DNA of 64,000 nucleotides, from NCBI RefSeq assembly GCF_009498455.1, contig NZ_CP045644.1, positions 4,901,001-4,965,000 on the forward strand, in the 5' to 3' direction. The DNA comes from Variovorax paradoxus. GTDB taxonomy: Bacteria > Pseudomonadota > Gammaproteobacteria > Burkholderiales > Burkholderiaceae_C. Both the position numbers and the translations under genes were made by a program. The notes under the pieces were generated by a model that was given only the letters and a program-made list of their open reading frames with translations, made no database searches and had not been told where the DNA came from. Each line of letters starts with the position of its first letter. Within the stretch, counting starts at the first letter, position 1. Shown here piece after piece: positions 1-10,100 of this stretch.

Positions 1-1024
1 TGGTCCAGGTGGCGGCCAGCGGCACCAGCGCAAACCACAGCGGCAGCGCGACGTGGCGCTCGAGCCATTGGCGGCGCCAGCGCCAGAGCGTCCAGAGCGC
101 GAGCGGCCAGACCGGCCAGGTGAACCACAGCAGCAGCTTGGCCTGGCTGCGCACGTCGGACAGCAGCGAATTGCCCAGCGTGATCTTCCATTGCGCCAGG
201 CCCAGGCCGAAGACCAGTGCGGCGGCCAGCACGGTGATGCCGACCATCGTCAGCAGGGCGGGCAGCGTGAAACCGGGGCTCTCGTCGTCGCTGCGGCCTT
301 CTGCAACACGGTTGGCGCGCTGGTGGCGTTCGTAGGCGATGTACACCGCGCTGCCGATCGCCAGCGCGAGGCCGACCGTCGGGCCGCCGCTCAGCGTCAT
401 GCCGAGGGTGCCGACCACGAGCGCGATCACCGGGCCGACGCGGCGGTAAGGCAGTGCGGCCACGCCGTAGAACAGGTGCGAGGCGAAGTACAGCTGCGCC
501 AGCGCGGGCGTGGTTTCATGCCCGAGTTGGGCCAGGCCCAGCGAAGCGATCAGCGCCAGCAGGCCGCCGTCGGCGATGGCGCGGGCGTAGTCGGTGGGAC
601 GCGCCTCGCCGCCGAAGGCAAAGGCCACGGGCTGGGCGCGCGGCGTGCGGGCCAGGTAGTAGACGGCGTACCAGGTCGCGGTGAAGGTGCCCCACAGCAT
701 CAGCGCGAACACGAAGCGCACGGCCAGGTCGGGGTTGACCCACGACGGGGCGAGCTGGATCGCCCAGGCGCCGATCCAGTAGGGGATCAGCGCGGGTGTC
801 TCGGGGCGCATGCCCAGCAGCAGCGGGTCGAACCAGCGGGCGAGGCCCTCGGTGCTGCGGGCCAGCTCGGCCATGTAGCCGAAGGCCGTGATGTCGGCGC
901 TCTTCCAGGGGCCCCGGCCGAGCAGGCCCGGCAGCAGGTAGGCCGCGCACAGCAGCAGCAACGCGACGCGCGGCAGCCGGCGTACGGCATTCTGGGCAAC
1001 GATCGCGGGGGTCGGCTGGTTCAA
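1..1024 (-). CDS. ArnT-like membrane glycosyltransferase (partial, C-terminus off the window)
   Basis: An open minus-strand frame runs off the left edge. About 340 residues are visible. It opens with a short basic stretch and a hydrophobic segment (RVALLLLCAAYLLPGLLG), then GPWKSADITAFGYMAEL, followed by several long hydrophobic segments. The GPW...D start after the first membrane segment is typical of ArnT/PMT-type (GT83/GT39) transferases, which move sugars from polyprenyl phosphate donors at the periplasmic face of the inner membrane. That function is inferred from the family. No ATG lies near the start; TTG at 1024 is the first plausible initiator and has no clear Shine-Dalgarno sequence, so the start is uncertain. 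It lies downstream of the rpmE2 terminator, so it probably has its own promoter. Confidence 0.6.
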   Translation of the reverse strand, partial: MNQPTPAIVAQNAVRRLPRVALLLLCAAYLLPGLLGRGPWKSADITAFGYMAELARSTEGLARWFDPLLLGMRPETPALIPYWIGAWAIQLAPSWVNPDLAVRFVFALMLWGTFTATWYAVYYLARTPRAQPVAFAFGGEARPTDYARAIADGGLLALIASLGLAQLGHETTPALAQLYFASHLFYGVAALPYRRVGPVIALVVGTLGMTLSGGPTVGLALAIGSAVYIAYERHQRANRVAEGRSDDESPGFTLPALLTMVGITVLAAALVFGLGLAQWKITLGNSLLSDVRSQAKLLLWFTWPVWPLALWTLWRWRRQWLERHVALPLWFALVPLAATWT

Positions 1025-1054
1025 GGGGCAGGTGGAAGAGGCGGACGGGTGATT

Positions 1055-1092
1055 GGAAAGAAAAAGGGCAGCGCGGTAAACCGGGCTGCCCT
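1055..1092 (-). terminator. Rho-independent terminator of rpmE2
   Basis: On the minus strand an 8-bp stem (AGGGCAGC at 1092-1085 pairing with GCTGCCCT at 1072-1065) is followed at once by TTTTCTTT. It lies 23 bases past the rpmE2 stop codon. Confidence 0.85.
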
Positions 1093-1114
1093 CGACGCCA
1101 GAGCGCGTGCCTGA

Positions 1115-1375
1115 TTACTTGGCAGCGGTCTTGCCGAAACGGTTGCGGAACTTCTCGACGCGACCGCCCATGTTGTCCACCGACTTTTGGGTGCCGGTGT
1201 AGAAGGGGTGCGATTCGCTGGTGGTGTCGAGCTTGTACAGGGGCAGCTCGCGGCCGTCGTCCGTCTTGCCCATTTCCTTGGTGTTCGCGCACGAACGGGT
1301 CACGAACTTGAAGCCGTTCGACATGTCGACGAACAGAACTTCGCGGTAATTCGGGTGGATGCCTTCTTTTGCCAT
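1115..1375 (-). CDS. rpmE2: 50S ribosomal protein L31 type B
   Basis: The 86-residue protein begins [17 protein letters not shown] and contains GFKFVTRSC and SHPFYTG, the signature of bacterial L31. It has only one cysteine, so the CxxC zinc site of type A L31 is missing; this is the zinc-independent type B form, which is also slightly longer than type A. It binds the large ribosomal subunit near the inter-subunit bridge. The frame is open further upstream to 1552, but the family length and the conserved N-terminus fix the start at ATG 1375. It is followed by a strong terminator and is probably monocistronic. Type B genes are Zur-regulated in some species; I do not see a clear Zur box in the upstream 200 bases. 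Confidence 0.93.
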   Translation of the reverse strand: MAKEGIHPNYREVLFVDMSNGFKFVTRSCANTKEMGKTDDGRELPLYKLDTTSESHPFYTGTQKSVDNMGGRVEKFRNRFGKTAAK

Positions 1376-1575
1376 GGTGTTTCCTTTTGCGCTGTTGGAA
1401 TCAATGCGCGGTCGATGCGAGAGCCACCAGCGTGCCAGCAATCTGGCGCGCCGCCCTGAGGCCTTTGACGTGAAGTGTGAGGGCCAAGGAAGCCGGGCGA
1501 CGTGCCCAGCCGCACTTTTCGCGGAGCCCATGATTATCGCATACTGCCCCAATTGCGAGCAAACCGGGTCCTCCC

Positions 1576-2643
1576 ATGACTTCTACACCCCTTCGCGCCG
1601 GTCTTGTCGGCTACGGTTTTGCCGGCCAGACCTTTCATGCGCCCGTGCTTTCGGCCGTTCCGGGGCTCGAACTGGCGGCCGTGGCGAGTTCGCAGCCGCA
1701 CAAGGTGCATGCCGACTGGCCGGATGTGGCGGTGGTGCCCGATGTGGCGGCGCTGGTCGCCCGGGCGGACATCGACCTCGTGGTGGTGGCAACGCCCAAC
1801 GCCCAGCACCATCCGGTCGCCAGGGCGGCCCTGGAGGCCGGCAAGCACGTGGTGGTTGACAAGCCGTTCACGCTCGATGTGGCCGAGGCGCGGGAGCTTG
1901 AACTGTTGTCGAGGCGCAACAATCGCGTGCTCTCGGTCTACCAGAACCGGCGCTTCGACGCCGACTTCCTGACGCTCCAGCAGGTGCTGGCGTCCGGCGA
2001 CCTGGGGCGCCCGGTGTACCTGGAATCGCATTTCGACCGCTTCAGGCCCCAGGTGCGCGAGCGCTGGCGGGAGCAGCCCGTGCCGGGTTCGGGCCTGTGG
2101 GTGGACTTGGGCGCGCATCTGGTCGATCAGGCCGTGCAACTCTTCGGCCGGCCCGACACGCTGCAGCTCGACACCGCTGCCTTGCGAGATGGCGCACTGG
2201 TCGAAGACTATTTCCACGCCGTGCTGCGCTACGAGAGCGGCCCCCACGCGCCCCTGCGCGTGGTGCTGCACGCCACGACGCTCGCGGCCCATGCGGCGCC
2301 GCGCTACATCGTGCACGGCACGCGCGGCAGCTACGTCAAGCACGGCGTCGATCCGCAGGAAGACGCGCTGCGCGCCGGCCAACGACCGCCGGCCGAAGGG
2401 TGGGGCGCCGATCCGATCGATGGCGAACTCACTTTGATCGGCAGCGATGGCGCGCCGCACTTTCACGCAGTGCCGACGCAGTCTGGAAACTACGTCGACT
2501 ACTACGCCGCGGTCCGCGACGCGATCCTCGGCAAGGGGCCGAATCCCGTGCCGCCGGAGCAGGCCGTCGCATTGATGGAACTGCTCGACATCGGCCGCCA
2601 GAGCGCCACCGAAGGCCGCGCCATCCGTATCGAACGCCCATGA
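1576..2643 (+). CDS. Gfo/Idh/MocA family NAD(P)-dependent oxidoreductase
   Basis: The 355-residue protein starts with a Rossmann nucleotide-binding motif ([15 protein letters not shown], residues 8-22). It carries the family's catalytic-lysine motif as DKPF (near residue 96) and a GAHLVDQ motif (GxHxxD type, near residue 180) that normally contributes the catalytic His. It is of the YdgJ/scyllo-inositol dehydrogenase-like subgroup and should oxidise or reduce a sugar or polyol with NAD(P). The substrate cannot be read from the sequence. It stands alone between rpmE2 (divergent) and rho (convergent) and shares its terminator with rho. Confidence 0.88.
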   Translation: MTSTPLRAGLVGYGFAGQTFHAPVLSAVPGLELAAVASSQPHKVHADWPDVAVVPDVAALVARADIDLVVVATPNAQHHPVARAALEAGKHVVVDKPFTLDVAEARELELLSRRNNRVLSVYQNRRFDADFLTLQQVLASGDLGRPVYLESHFDRFRPQVRERWREQPVPGSGLWVDLGAHLVDQAVQLFGRPDTLQLDTAALRDGALVEDYFHAVLRYESGPHAPLRVVLHATTLAAHAAPRYIVHGTRGSYVKHGVDPQEDALRAGQRPPAEGWGADPIDGELTLIGSDGAPHFHAVPTQSGNYVDYYAAVRDAILGKGPNPVPPEQAVALMELLDIGRQSATEGRAIRIERP

Positions 2644-2644
2644 A

Positions 2645-2680
2645 AAAAGCGCGTTGACCCGTGTGGGTCAACGCGCTTTT
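2645..2680. terminator. Bidirectional terminator between the oxidoreductase gene and rho
   Basis: A perfect 16-bp inverted repeat (AAAAGCGCGTTGACCC, loop GTGT, GGGTCAACGCGCTTTT) lies two bases after the oxidoreductase stop. The arms end in A4 and T4, so it can terminate transcription from either side; rho ends at 2698 on the other strand. Confidence 0.9.
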
Positions 2681-2697
2681 GCGGGAGAGCCTGAAGC

Positions 2698-3963
2698 TCA
2701 GCCGCCGCGACGCATCATGTCGAAGAACTCGACATTGGTCTTGGTCGCCTTCATGTTCTTGAGCATCAGCTCCATCGACTCGATCTCGTCCATGTTGTAC
2801 ATGAGCTGACGCAGGATGCGGGTCTTTTGAAGGATCTCGGGCGCCAGCAGCAACTCTTCGCGGCGCGTGCCGCTGCGGTTGAGCTGGATCGACGGGAACA
2901 CGCGCTTTTCGTACAGGCGGCGGTCCAGGTGGATTTCGGAGTTGCCGGTGCCCTTGAACTCCTCGAAGATCACTTCGTCCATGCGGCTGCCGGTGTCGAT
3001 CAGCGCGGTGCCGATGATGGTCAGCGAGCCGCCTTCTTCCACATTGCGCGCGGCGCCCAGGAATCGCTTGGGGCGCTGCAGTGCGTTGGAGTCGACACCG
3101 CCGGTCAGCACCTTGCCCGACGAGGGCACGACGTTGTTGTAGGCGCGGGCCAGACGGGTAATGGAGTCCAGCAGGATCACCACGTCCTTCTTGAGCTCGA
3201 CCAGGCGCTTGGCGCGCTCGATCACCATTTCGGCGACGTGCACGTGGCGCGCTGCGGGCTCGTCGAAGGTCGAAGCAATGACTTCGCCCTTCACCGTGCG
3301 CTGCATTTCGGTCACTTCTTCAGGGCGCTCGTCCACGAGCAGCACCATCATGTGCACGTCGGGGTAGTTGGCGCTGATCGCGTGGGCGATGTGCTGCATC
3401 ATCACCGTCTTGCCGCTCTTGGGCGGCGCCACGAGCAGGGCGCGCTGGCCTTTGCCGATGGGGGCGATGATGTCGATGATGCGGCCGGTGAGGTTCTCTT
3501 CGCCCTTGACGCCTTCGCGCTCCAGCTTCATCTGTTCCTTGGGGAACAGCGGCGTCAGGTTCTCGAACATCACCTTGTGCTTGTTGGCTTCGGGTGCGCC
3601 GTCGTTGACCTTGTCGAGCTTGGTCAGTGCAAAGTAGCGCTCGCCGTCCTTGGGCGTGCGCACTTCACCTTCGATCATGTCGCCGGTGTGCAGGTTGAAG
3701 CGCCGCACCTGGCTGGGCGAGATGTAGATGTCGTCGGTGCTGGCCGTGAAGCTGGTGTCGGGACTGCGCAGGAAGCCGAAGCCGTCGGGCAGGATTTCGA
3801 GCACGCCGTCGGCGAAGACCTGTTCGCCGGCCTTGGCGCGCTTCTTGATGATCGCGAACATCAGCTCCTGCTTGCGCATGCGGCCGATGTTTTCGATTTC
3901 AAGCGCCTCAGCCTGCTTGAAGACTTCAGACACGTGGAGTGCCTTGAGTTCGTTTAAGTGCAT
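2698..3963 (-). CDS. rho: Transcription termination factor Rho
   Basis: The 421-residue protein is a full-length Rho. It has an N-terminal helical domain, a cold-shock-like RNA-binding domain ([13 protein letters not shown] and [12 protein letters not shown], about residues 60-90), and a RecA-like ATPase with P-loop PPKSGKT (residues 180-186), [11 protein letters not shown] and [13 protein letters not shown]. The hexamer binds C-rich nascent RNA and removes stalled RNA polymerase. The start is ATG 3963, matching the family N-terminus MHLNELK. It lies downstream of trxA on the same strand, the widespread trxA-rho order. The 182-base gap upstream is a possible autoregulatory leader, since rho genes often control themselves by attenuation. 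Confidence 0.98.
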   Translation of the reverse strand: MHLNELKALHVSEVFKQAEALEIENIGRMRKQELMFAIIKKRAKAGEQVFADGVLEILPDGFGFLRSPDTSFTASTDDIYISPSQVRRFNLHTGDMIEGEVRTPKDGERYFALTKLDKVNDGAPEANKHKVMFENLTPLFPKEQMKLEREGVKGEENLTGRIIDIIAPIGKGQRALLVAPPKSGKTVMMQHIAHAISANYPDVHMMVLLVDERPEEVTEMQRTVKGEVIASTFDEPAARHVHVAEMVIERAKRLVELKKDVVILLDSITRLARAYNNVVPSSGKVLTGGVDSNALQRPKRFLGAARNVEEGGSLTIIGTALIDTGSRMDEVIFEEFKGTGNSEIHLDRRLYEKRVFPSIQLNRSGTRREELLLAPEILQKTRILRQLMYNMDEIESMELMLKNMKATKTNVEFFDMMRRGG

Positions 3964-4083
3964 GGAACGACCCCTGGAGGGGTAATCGAAACGGGAACGG
4001 GGGGAGGTTTGATGTGGGGCAAGAACTGCCTCACGAACCGGGGAACTCGAACCGGTTGCCTGATGAAAGGCCCGGTGAACTGA

Positions 4084-4135
4084 GGGCGATTATGACAGGA
4101 AAATCGCCCCGGCCAACGCATTGCGCGCTGGCCGG
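4084..4135 (-). terminator. Possible weak terminator or attenuator after trxA
   Basis: Downstream of trxA a 7-bp stem (CCGGCCA...TGGCCGG, 4135-4109) is followed on the minus strand by GGCGATTTTCC. An overlapping 6-bp arm pair (GGGCGA/TCGCCC, 4084-4109) lies next to it. There is no clean T-run, so it may act as a leader structure for rho instead of a terminator. Confidence 0.35.
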
Positions 4136-4145
4136 AAGAAATGCC

Positions 4146-4478
4146 TCAGGCGAGTTGCTGGTCGATGAAGGCCGTGAGTTGCGCCTTGCTCATGGCGCCG
4201 ACCTTGGTGGCGGCCAGCTGGCCGTCCTTGAACAGCATCAGCGTGGGGATGCCGCGGATGCCGAACTTGGCGGGGATGTCGCGGTTTTCGTCGACGTTGA
4301 GCTTGGCGATCTGCAGCTTGCCTTCGTACGTGGCCGAGACCTCGTCCAGGATGGGGGCGATCATCTTGCAGGGACCGCACCATTCGGCCCAGTAGTCGAC
4401 CAGAACCGGCTGGCTGGACTTGAGCACGTCGGCCTCGAAGGAAGAATCGGAGATGTGTTTGATCAGTTCGCTGGCCAT
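4146..4478 (-). CDS. trxA: Thioredoxin 1
   Basis: The 110-residue protein has the classic thioredoxin fold motifs: [15 protein letters not shown] with the redox pair C34/C37, the buried Asp in VLVDYW, and the cis-Pro loop GIRGIPTL. It reduces protein disulfides in the cytoplasm using electrons from thioredoxin reductase. The frame is open further upstream to 4562, but the family length fixes the start at ATG 4478 (MASELIKHI). It precedes rho on the same strand. Confidence 0.97.
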   Translation of the reverse strand: MASELIKHISDSSFEADVLKSSQPVLVDYWAEWCGPCKMIAPILDEVSATYEGKLQIAKLNVDENRDIPAKFGIRGIPTLMLFKDGQLAATKVGAMSKAQLTAFIDQQLA

Positions 4479-4638
4479 GTGATGTGTCCTTGTGCGCAGA
4501 GAGAGTTTCGGTGCAGCTAAAGTGCTGGTCATTGTGACAGAAACCAAGGGGTGACGTGCCATGCGGCCCGGCTATGGCGGCGATAGCCAAAGCCCTTTGC
4601 GGCCCTGCCGCCGACCCCCTCAACCCCCTCGATAGAAC

Positions 4639-7194
4639 ATGAACGAAGGCCATCCCGTCCAGGCCCTGTGGTGCGATCCCGCCGACGGCGTCGTCGCGCG
4701 GATCGTCCGCGCGCTCGGCGAACGGCAGCTGCATGCGGCGCGCACCGTCGTGCTGGTGCCGTATGCGCAGCTGATGGCGGTCGCGCGCGGCATGTGGGCG
4801 CGCTGCGGCAGCCCGGGCTTCGTGCCGCGCTTCGAAACCACGCACAACTGGGCGCGCAGCGCTGGCGGCTTCCTGCCGTCCGGCTACGACATCGCCTTCG
4901 ACATGGCGCGCGACCTGGTCACGGCGCAGGGCCTGCTCGCGCAGTCGGGCTTCCAGTCCGAACGCTTTGCGCTTGCTGGGCGCGTGGTCGAGCTGGCCTA
5001 TCAGCTGGCGCCGTTGGCCGCTGCCGTGACGCCGGAGCTGCGCAGCAGCGACTGGGCACAGAGCGCGGCCAAGGTGGCTGAAGCGGGCAGCGAGTCGGAA
5101 TGGTTCCGCATCGAGAGTGCGTTGATCCGCGTCGCCGTGGCCTGGGCCGCGAACTCGGGCTACGCGACCGACGTGCTGCTGCGCGACGCGGCACGCACCC
5201 AGGTCGATGCGCTGATCGTGCTCGAGGGCTTCCAGACCGACCCGCTGACGCAGGCGCTGAGCGCGCTGTGGGGTGATCGCGCCATCCGCATTCCGCTCGT
5301 GCCCGCCGACGCACCGCCGTCTGCCGCCCACGCCCACGTGGCGCTCGACCCCGAAGACGAGGCCCAGCTGGCCGCCGCCTGCGTGCTGCAGCACCTGGCC
5401 GAGGGCCGCGCGCCCGTCGCGCTCGTCGCCACCGACCGCGCGCTCACCCGCCGCGTCAGCGCGCAGCTGAGCACGCAAGGCATCGTTACGCACGACGAAA
5501 CCGGCTGGAAGCTGTCCACCACGCGCGCCGCCGCCACGCTGATGAGCGCACTGCGCGCTTGCGCGCACGACGCCGCCACCGACCAGGTGCTCGAATGGCT
5601 CAAGAGCGGCGCCGAGGTCGACGTGCTCGCCGTCCAGTCGCTCGAAATGCGCCTGCGACGCGAAGGCGTGCGCGACTGGCAAGCCTGGTGCGCGTTGATC
5701 GCGCGCAGCGACAAACCGCAAGACGAAGGCCTGCGCGCCTTCACCCTCACCATCGAAGCCCGCCGCGCACCGATGGCGCGCGCGCGCTCCCTGGCCGACT
5801 GGCACCGCGCGCTGCGCGAGCTGCTGACGGTCGGCGAACAGTGGGACGCGCTCACCGCCGACTTCGCAGGCGCCAAGGTCATCGGAGCCCTCTGGCTCGA
5901 TGCCGACGCGCACGGCGAGGAAGACGAGTTTCCCGGCGGACGCCACAGCCTCGCCGAATTCACGGCCTGGGCGCGAGACGTGCTCGAAGACGCCAGCTTC
6001 GTGCCGCCCGCCGGCGACGAAACCCCCAAGGTGTCGGTGCTGCCGATGAACCAGCTGCTGGGCCGCGTCTTCGGCGCCGTCGTCATTCCCGGCTGCGACG
6101 ACCGCCGCATGCCCGCGTCGCCCGAGCCGCCGGGCAACTGGAGCGCGGCGCAGCGCCTCGACCTGGGCTTGGCGTCGCGCGATGTGCTGGAGGCCGCGCA
6201 GCGCGCGGCCTGGGCCATGGCCACGCGCAACCCGTGCTGCGACCTGGTCTGGCGCCATTCCGACGCCAGCGGCGAGCCCGTGCGCCCGAGCCCGCTCGTG
6301 CAGGCCCTGCAGCTCGCCCATGCACTGCAGCCGGGCGTCGATCCGCGCACGCCACGCGACGTCACCGTCACTCCGACCCTGCGGCCCACGCCCTCGGGCG
6401 CGCTGCTGCCGCTCACCAACGTGTCGACCAGCGTCTACGAAGACCTGCGCCGCTGTCCCTATCGCTTCTTCGCGCTGCGCCAACTCGGCCTGCGCACCGC
6501 CGACGAGCTCGATGCCGAAGTCGACAAGCGCGACTTCGGCAACTGGCTGCACGCGGTGCTCGGCCAGTTCCACGAGACCTTGCGCGACGCGCCGACGACC
6601 GATGCGCAAGCGCGCGTCGCGCTGCTCGCCGGCACCGCGCGCGATGTCACGCAGACGCTCGGCTATTCCGATGCCGAGTTCCTGCCCTTCGCCGCCGCGT
6701 GGCCGGCGGTGCGCGATGGCTACCTCGAATGGCTCGCGAAACATGAAGCGGGTGGGGCGGTCTTCGTCGAGGCTGAACCCTGGAAAGAACAACCGCTGGG
6801 CACCCTGCGGCTGGTCGGCCGGCTCGACCGCGTCGACCGCACCGCCGACGGCCAGCCCTTCGTGATCGACTACAAGACCGAGACCGCCTCCGTCACCAAG
6901 GAGCGCGTGAAAGACCCGACCGAAGACACGCAGCTGGCTTTCTACGCGGCGCTGATCGCCGACGACACGCTGCGTGCGGCCTACGTCAACGTCGGCGAGA
7001 AGTCGTCGGGCACGCAGACCGTCGAGCAGCCGGCCGTGGTCGAGGCGCGCGATGCGCTGGTCGCCGGCATCATCGACGACTTCGCGCGCATCGCGCAGGG
7101 CGCGCCGCTGCCGCCGCTGGGCGAGGGGAGCGTGTGCGATTTCTGCGCCGCGCGCGGCCTGTGCCGCAAGGATTTCTGGGAGGTCACGCCATGA
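4639..7194 (+). CDS. AddB-like PD-(D/E)XK nuclease family protein
   Basis: The 851-residue protein resembles AddB, the subunit of AddAB helicase-nuclease that carries one nuclease domain and an inactive helicase-like region. The C-terminal part contains a RecB-family nuclease motif (FVIDYKTE, about residue 748). One cysteine lies in RRCPYRFFALRQ (about residue 606) and three more near the end in CDFCAARGLC. This C...CxxCx5C pattern is that of the AddB iron-sulfur cluster. No intact Walker A motif is visible at the N-terminus. It is translationally coupled (ATGA overlap) to the helicase gene. Together they should process double-strand breaks for RecA-dependent repair, replacing RecBCD. The name is by architecture and partner; identity to characterised AddB proteins is likely low. 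Confidence 0.8.
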   Translation: MNEGHPVQALWCDPADGVVARIVRALGERQLHAARTVVLVPYAQLMAVARGMWARCGSPGFVPRFETTHNWARSAGGFLPSGYDIAFDMARDLVTAQGLLAQSGFQSERFALAGRVVELAYQLAPLAAAVTPELRSSDWAQSAAKVAEAGSESEWFRIESALIRVAVAWAANSGYATDVLLRDAARTQVDALIVLEGFQTDPLTQALSALWGDRAIRIPLVPADAPPSAAHAHVALDPEDEAQLAAACVLQHLAEGRAPVALVATDRALTRRVSAQLSTQGIVTHDETGWKLSTTRAAATLMSALRACAHDAATDQVLEWLKSGAEVDVLAVQSLEMRLRREGVRDWQAWCALIARSDKPQDEGLRAFTLTIEARRAPMARARSLADWHRALRELLTVGEQWDALTADFAGAKVIGALWLDADAHGEEDEFPGGRHSLAEFTAWARDVLEDASFVPPAGDETPKVSVLPMNQLLGRVFGAVVIPGCDDRRMPASPEPPGNWSAAQRLDLGLASRDVLEAAQRAAWAMATRNPCCDLVWRHSDASGEPVRPSPLVQALQLAHALQPGVDPRTPRDVTVTPTLRPTPSGALLPLTNVSTSVYEDLRRCPYRFFALRQLGLRTADELDAEVDKRDFGNWLHAVLGQFHETLRDAPTTDAQARVALLAGTARDVTQTLGYSDAEFLPFAAAWPAVRDGYLEWLAKHEAGGAVFVEAEPWKEQPLGTLRLVGRLDRVDRTADGQPFVIDYKTETASVTKERVKDPTEDTQLAFYAALIADDTLRAAYVNVGEKSSGTQTVEQPAVVEARDALVAGIIDDFARIAQGAPLPPLGEGSVCDFCAARGLCRKDFWEVTP

Positions 7195-10100
7195 ACGGCG
7201 CTGCCTACGAACACAACGGCCGGCACGTCGCGCGCGAGGCCTTCTACACCGTCGCCTGCGATCCGCGGCGCTCGGTCGCGGTCGAGGCCTGCGCGGGCGC
7301 CGGCAAGACCTGGATGCTGGTGTCGCGCATCGTGCGTGCGCTGCTCGAAGAGGGCGAATCGGCCTGCGAACCGCACGAGATCCTGGCCATCACCTTCACC
7401 AAGAAGGCCGCCGGCGAAATGCGCGAGCGGCTCGACCAGTGGCTCGCGCTGTTCGCCGAGCTCGACCCGGCCGCTTCGCAACGCGAACTCGTGATGCGCG
7501 GCATGACGCCCGAGGCCGCGCAGGCGGCTGTCCCGCGCCTGCAGGGGCTTTATCGGCGGCTGCTCGAAGGCGGGCGGCCCGTGCAGTTCCGCACCTTCCA
7601 CGCGTGGTTCGCGGGCCTGCTGCGCAACGCGCCGCTCGCCGTGCTGCGCGAGCTGGGCCTGCCGGCGAACTACGAACTGCTCGAAGACGATGCCGAGGCG
7701 CGCACCCACACGTGGCGGCCATTCTTCGAAGCCGTGACCGGCGACGCGCGCGCGCTGGCCGACTACTACGCCGTCGTCGCCACCCACGGCCGCTCGCAGA
7801 CGGCGAAGGCGCTGGGCGAAGCGCTGTCGAAGCGGGTCGAGTTCTTGCTGGCCGATGCCGAGAACGCGGTGGCGCCTTTCGATGTGCTGTACCCGACCTT
7901 GCAAGGGCTCGAGGTGCCGACCGATGCACTGCGCGGCGACGCCGTGCGCCGTCGCTGGCTCGACCGCGCCGCCGCCCTCGGCCGCGAGGCCAACAAGACA
8001 CCGCAGAAGGCTGCCGAAGCCATCATCGACGTGTTCGGCAACGGCGAGCCTGCGCCCGAGACGCTGACCGACGCACTCGCGGTGCTGCGCAAAACGTTCT
8101 TCGTCGCGAGCGAAGACCGGCTCACCAAGAACCTGCAGAAATTCCCCGCCGCACAAGAGGCCGAAACCGAGCTGCAGCTGCTGTGCGCTGCGCAGGCCCA
8201 GCACGCGGCCTGGCTGTACCAGCAGCGCATGACGCGGCTCACGCGCCTGCTGATCACCGCCTTCGGCGAGGTCAAGCGCGCGCACGGCTGGGTCGACATG
8301 AACGACGTCGAGCAGGCCGCGCAGCTGCTGCTGGGCCAGTCGGCGCTGTCGGGCTGGGTGCAGGAGCGGCTCGACGCCCGCGTCGCCCACCTGCTGATCG
8401 ACGAGTTTCAGGACACCAATCCGCTGCAGTGGCAGGCGCTCTACGGCTGGCTCAGTGCTTACACCGGTGCGGGCGGCAGTGCGCCGCGCGTGTTCATCGT
8501 GGGCGACCCCAAGCAGAGCATCTACCGCTTCCGCCGCGCCGAGCCGCAGGTGTTCATCGCGGCCAAGAAGTTCGTGCGCGAAGGGCTCGGTGGCGAGCTG
8601 CTCAACTGCGACCACACGCACCGCAATGCGCGCGCCGTGGTCGGCCTCGTCAACAGCGCGATGCTGGCCGCGCAGACGGCCGGCGAGTTCGACGGCTACC
8701 GCGCCCACACCACCGAACGCGGCGACGACGGCGAACTGCTGAAGCTGCCCGCCATCGACCGCGACGCCGTGGACACCGCCGCGGTCGCTGCGCCGGCCGA
8801 CGACGGCATGCTGCACTGGCGCGACAGCCTCGTCACGCCGCGCGTGCTGCCCGAAGAGCAGCTGCTGCAGAAGGAGTGCGAACAGGCCGCGCGCTGGGTC
8901 GCGCAACGCATCGCCGACGGCACGCCGCCGCGCCAGATCATGGTGCTGGCGCGCCGCCGCAGCCGGCTGTCGGCCATGCAGGACGCGCTGCGCCGCCGCC
9001 ACATTCCCGTGCAGCAGCCCGAGAAGAACGACCTGAACGATGCGCCCGAGGTGCAGGACGTGGTCGCGCTGCTCGACGCGCTGGTGTCGCCTGCGCACGA
9101 CCTGTCGTTGGCGCGCGCGCTCAAGTCGCCGCTGTTCGGCATCGACGACGACACGCTGGTGCAACTGGCCCGCTGCCAGCGCGAGACGCCGGTGGCCAGC
9201 TGGTTCTCGCTGATCCAGAAAGGCGAGGGCCTGCCGCCCGTGCTGATCGAGGCGGGCGTGCAACTGCGCCGCTGGCAGCGCTGGCTGATGGCGATGCCGC
9301 CGCACGACGCGTTGGATGCGATCTTTCACGATGGTGATGTGCTCGCGAAGTTCGGTGCCGCAGTGCCGGCAGCTTTGCGCCAGAGCGCGCTGGCCAACCT
9401 GCGCGGTCTGGTTGCCGCCTCGCTCGACATCGACGGTGCGCGCTTCGCGACGCCTTACGCCTTGGTGCGTGCCTTGCGTGCGGGCGGCGTGCGCGCGCCC
9501 ACCGTGGCCGCGCCCGAAGCCGTGCAGCTGCTGACCGTGCACGGCGCCAAGGGCCTCGAAGCCGACACCGTGCTGATGCTCGACTGCGACGCCCCGCCGC
9601 CGCGCGCGCAGACCATGGGCGTGCTGGTCGAATGGAAGGGCAGCGACAGCGCGCCGACGCGCTTCGTGTTCCTGGCCAGCGAGAAGACGCCGCCGGCCTG
9701 CGCCGCCGCGCTGCTCGAGGAAGAGCAGCACGCGCGCCACCGCGAAGAACTCAATGGCCTCTACGTGGCGACCACGCGGGCGCGCGAGCGGCTGGTGCTG
9801 TCGTCGGTGAAGCCGTCGCGCGCCAACGAGGGCAGCTGGTGGACGCGGCTGGAACCGCTGTGCGAGCCGACCGAAGCCGACGAACCGCTGGTCGAGGCGT
9901 CTGCCGCCGCGGAGGCCGGCTCGGCCACCTTCGCGATGAAGCGCCTGCCCGCACCACTCGTGGCTGCAACCGGTGCAGTGCCCGAAAAGAAAAAGGCGCA
10001 AGACGCCACGGTCGACGCGCGCGCCGCCGCGTTCGGCCAGGCCATGCACCGGCTGCTCGAATGGGCGGTGCCCGGCGAGGCCTTGCCACCGGCCCATGTG

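Noticed and set aside
53-1114. Long plus-strand frame of 353 codons opposite the glycosyltransferase gene
   Set aside because: It is rich in Arg, Gln, Gly and His with no hydrophobic pattern or motif, the usual look of an antisense shadow in GC-rich DNA. The minus strand gives a clear membrane protein.
4090-6792. 900-codon minus-strand frame over trxA and the AddB-like gene
   Set aside because: It is a GC-bias shadow. Its composition is low in hydrophobic residues and it crosses trxA and the AddB-like gene, both of which have strong family motifs.
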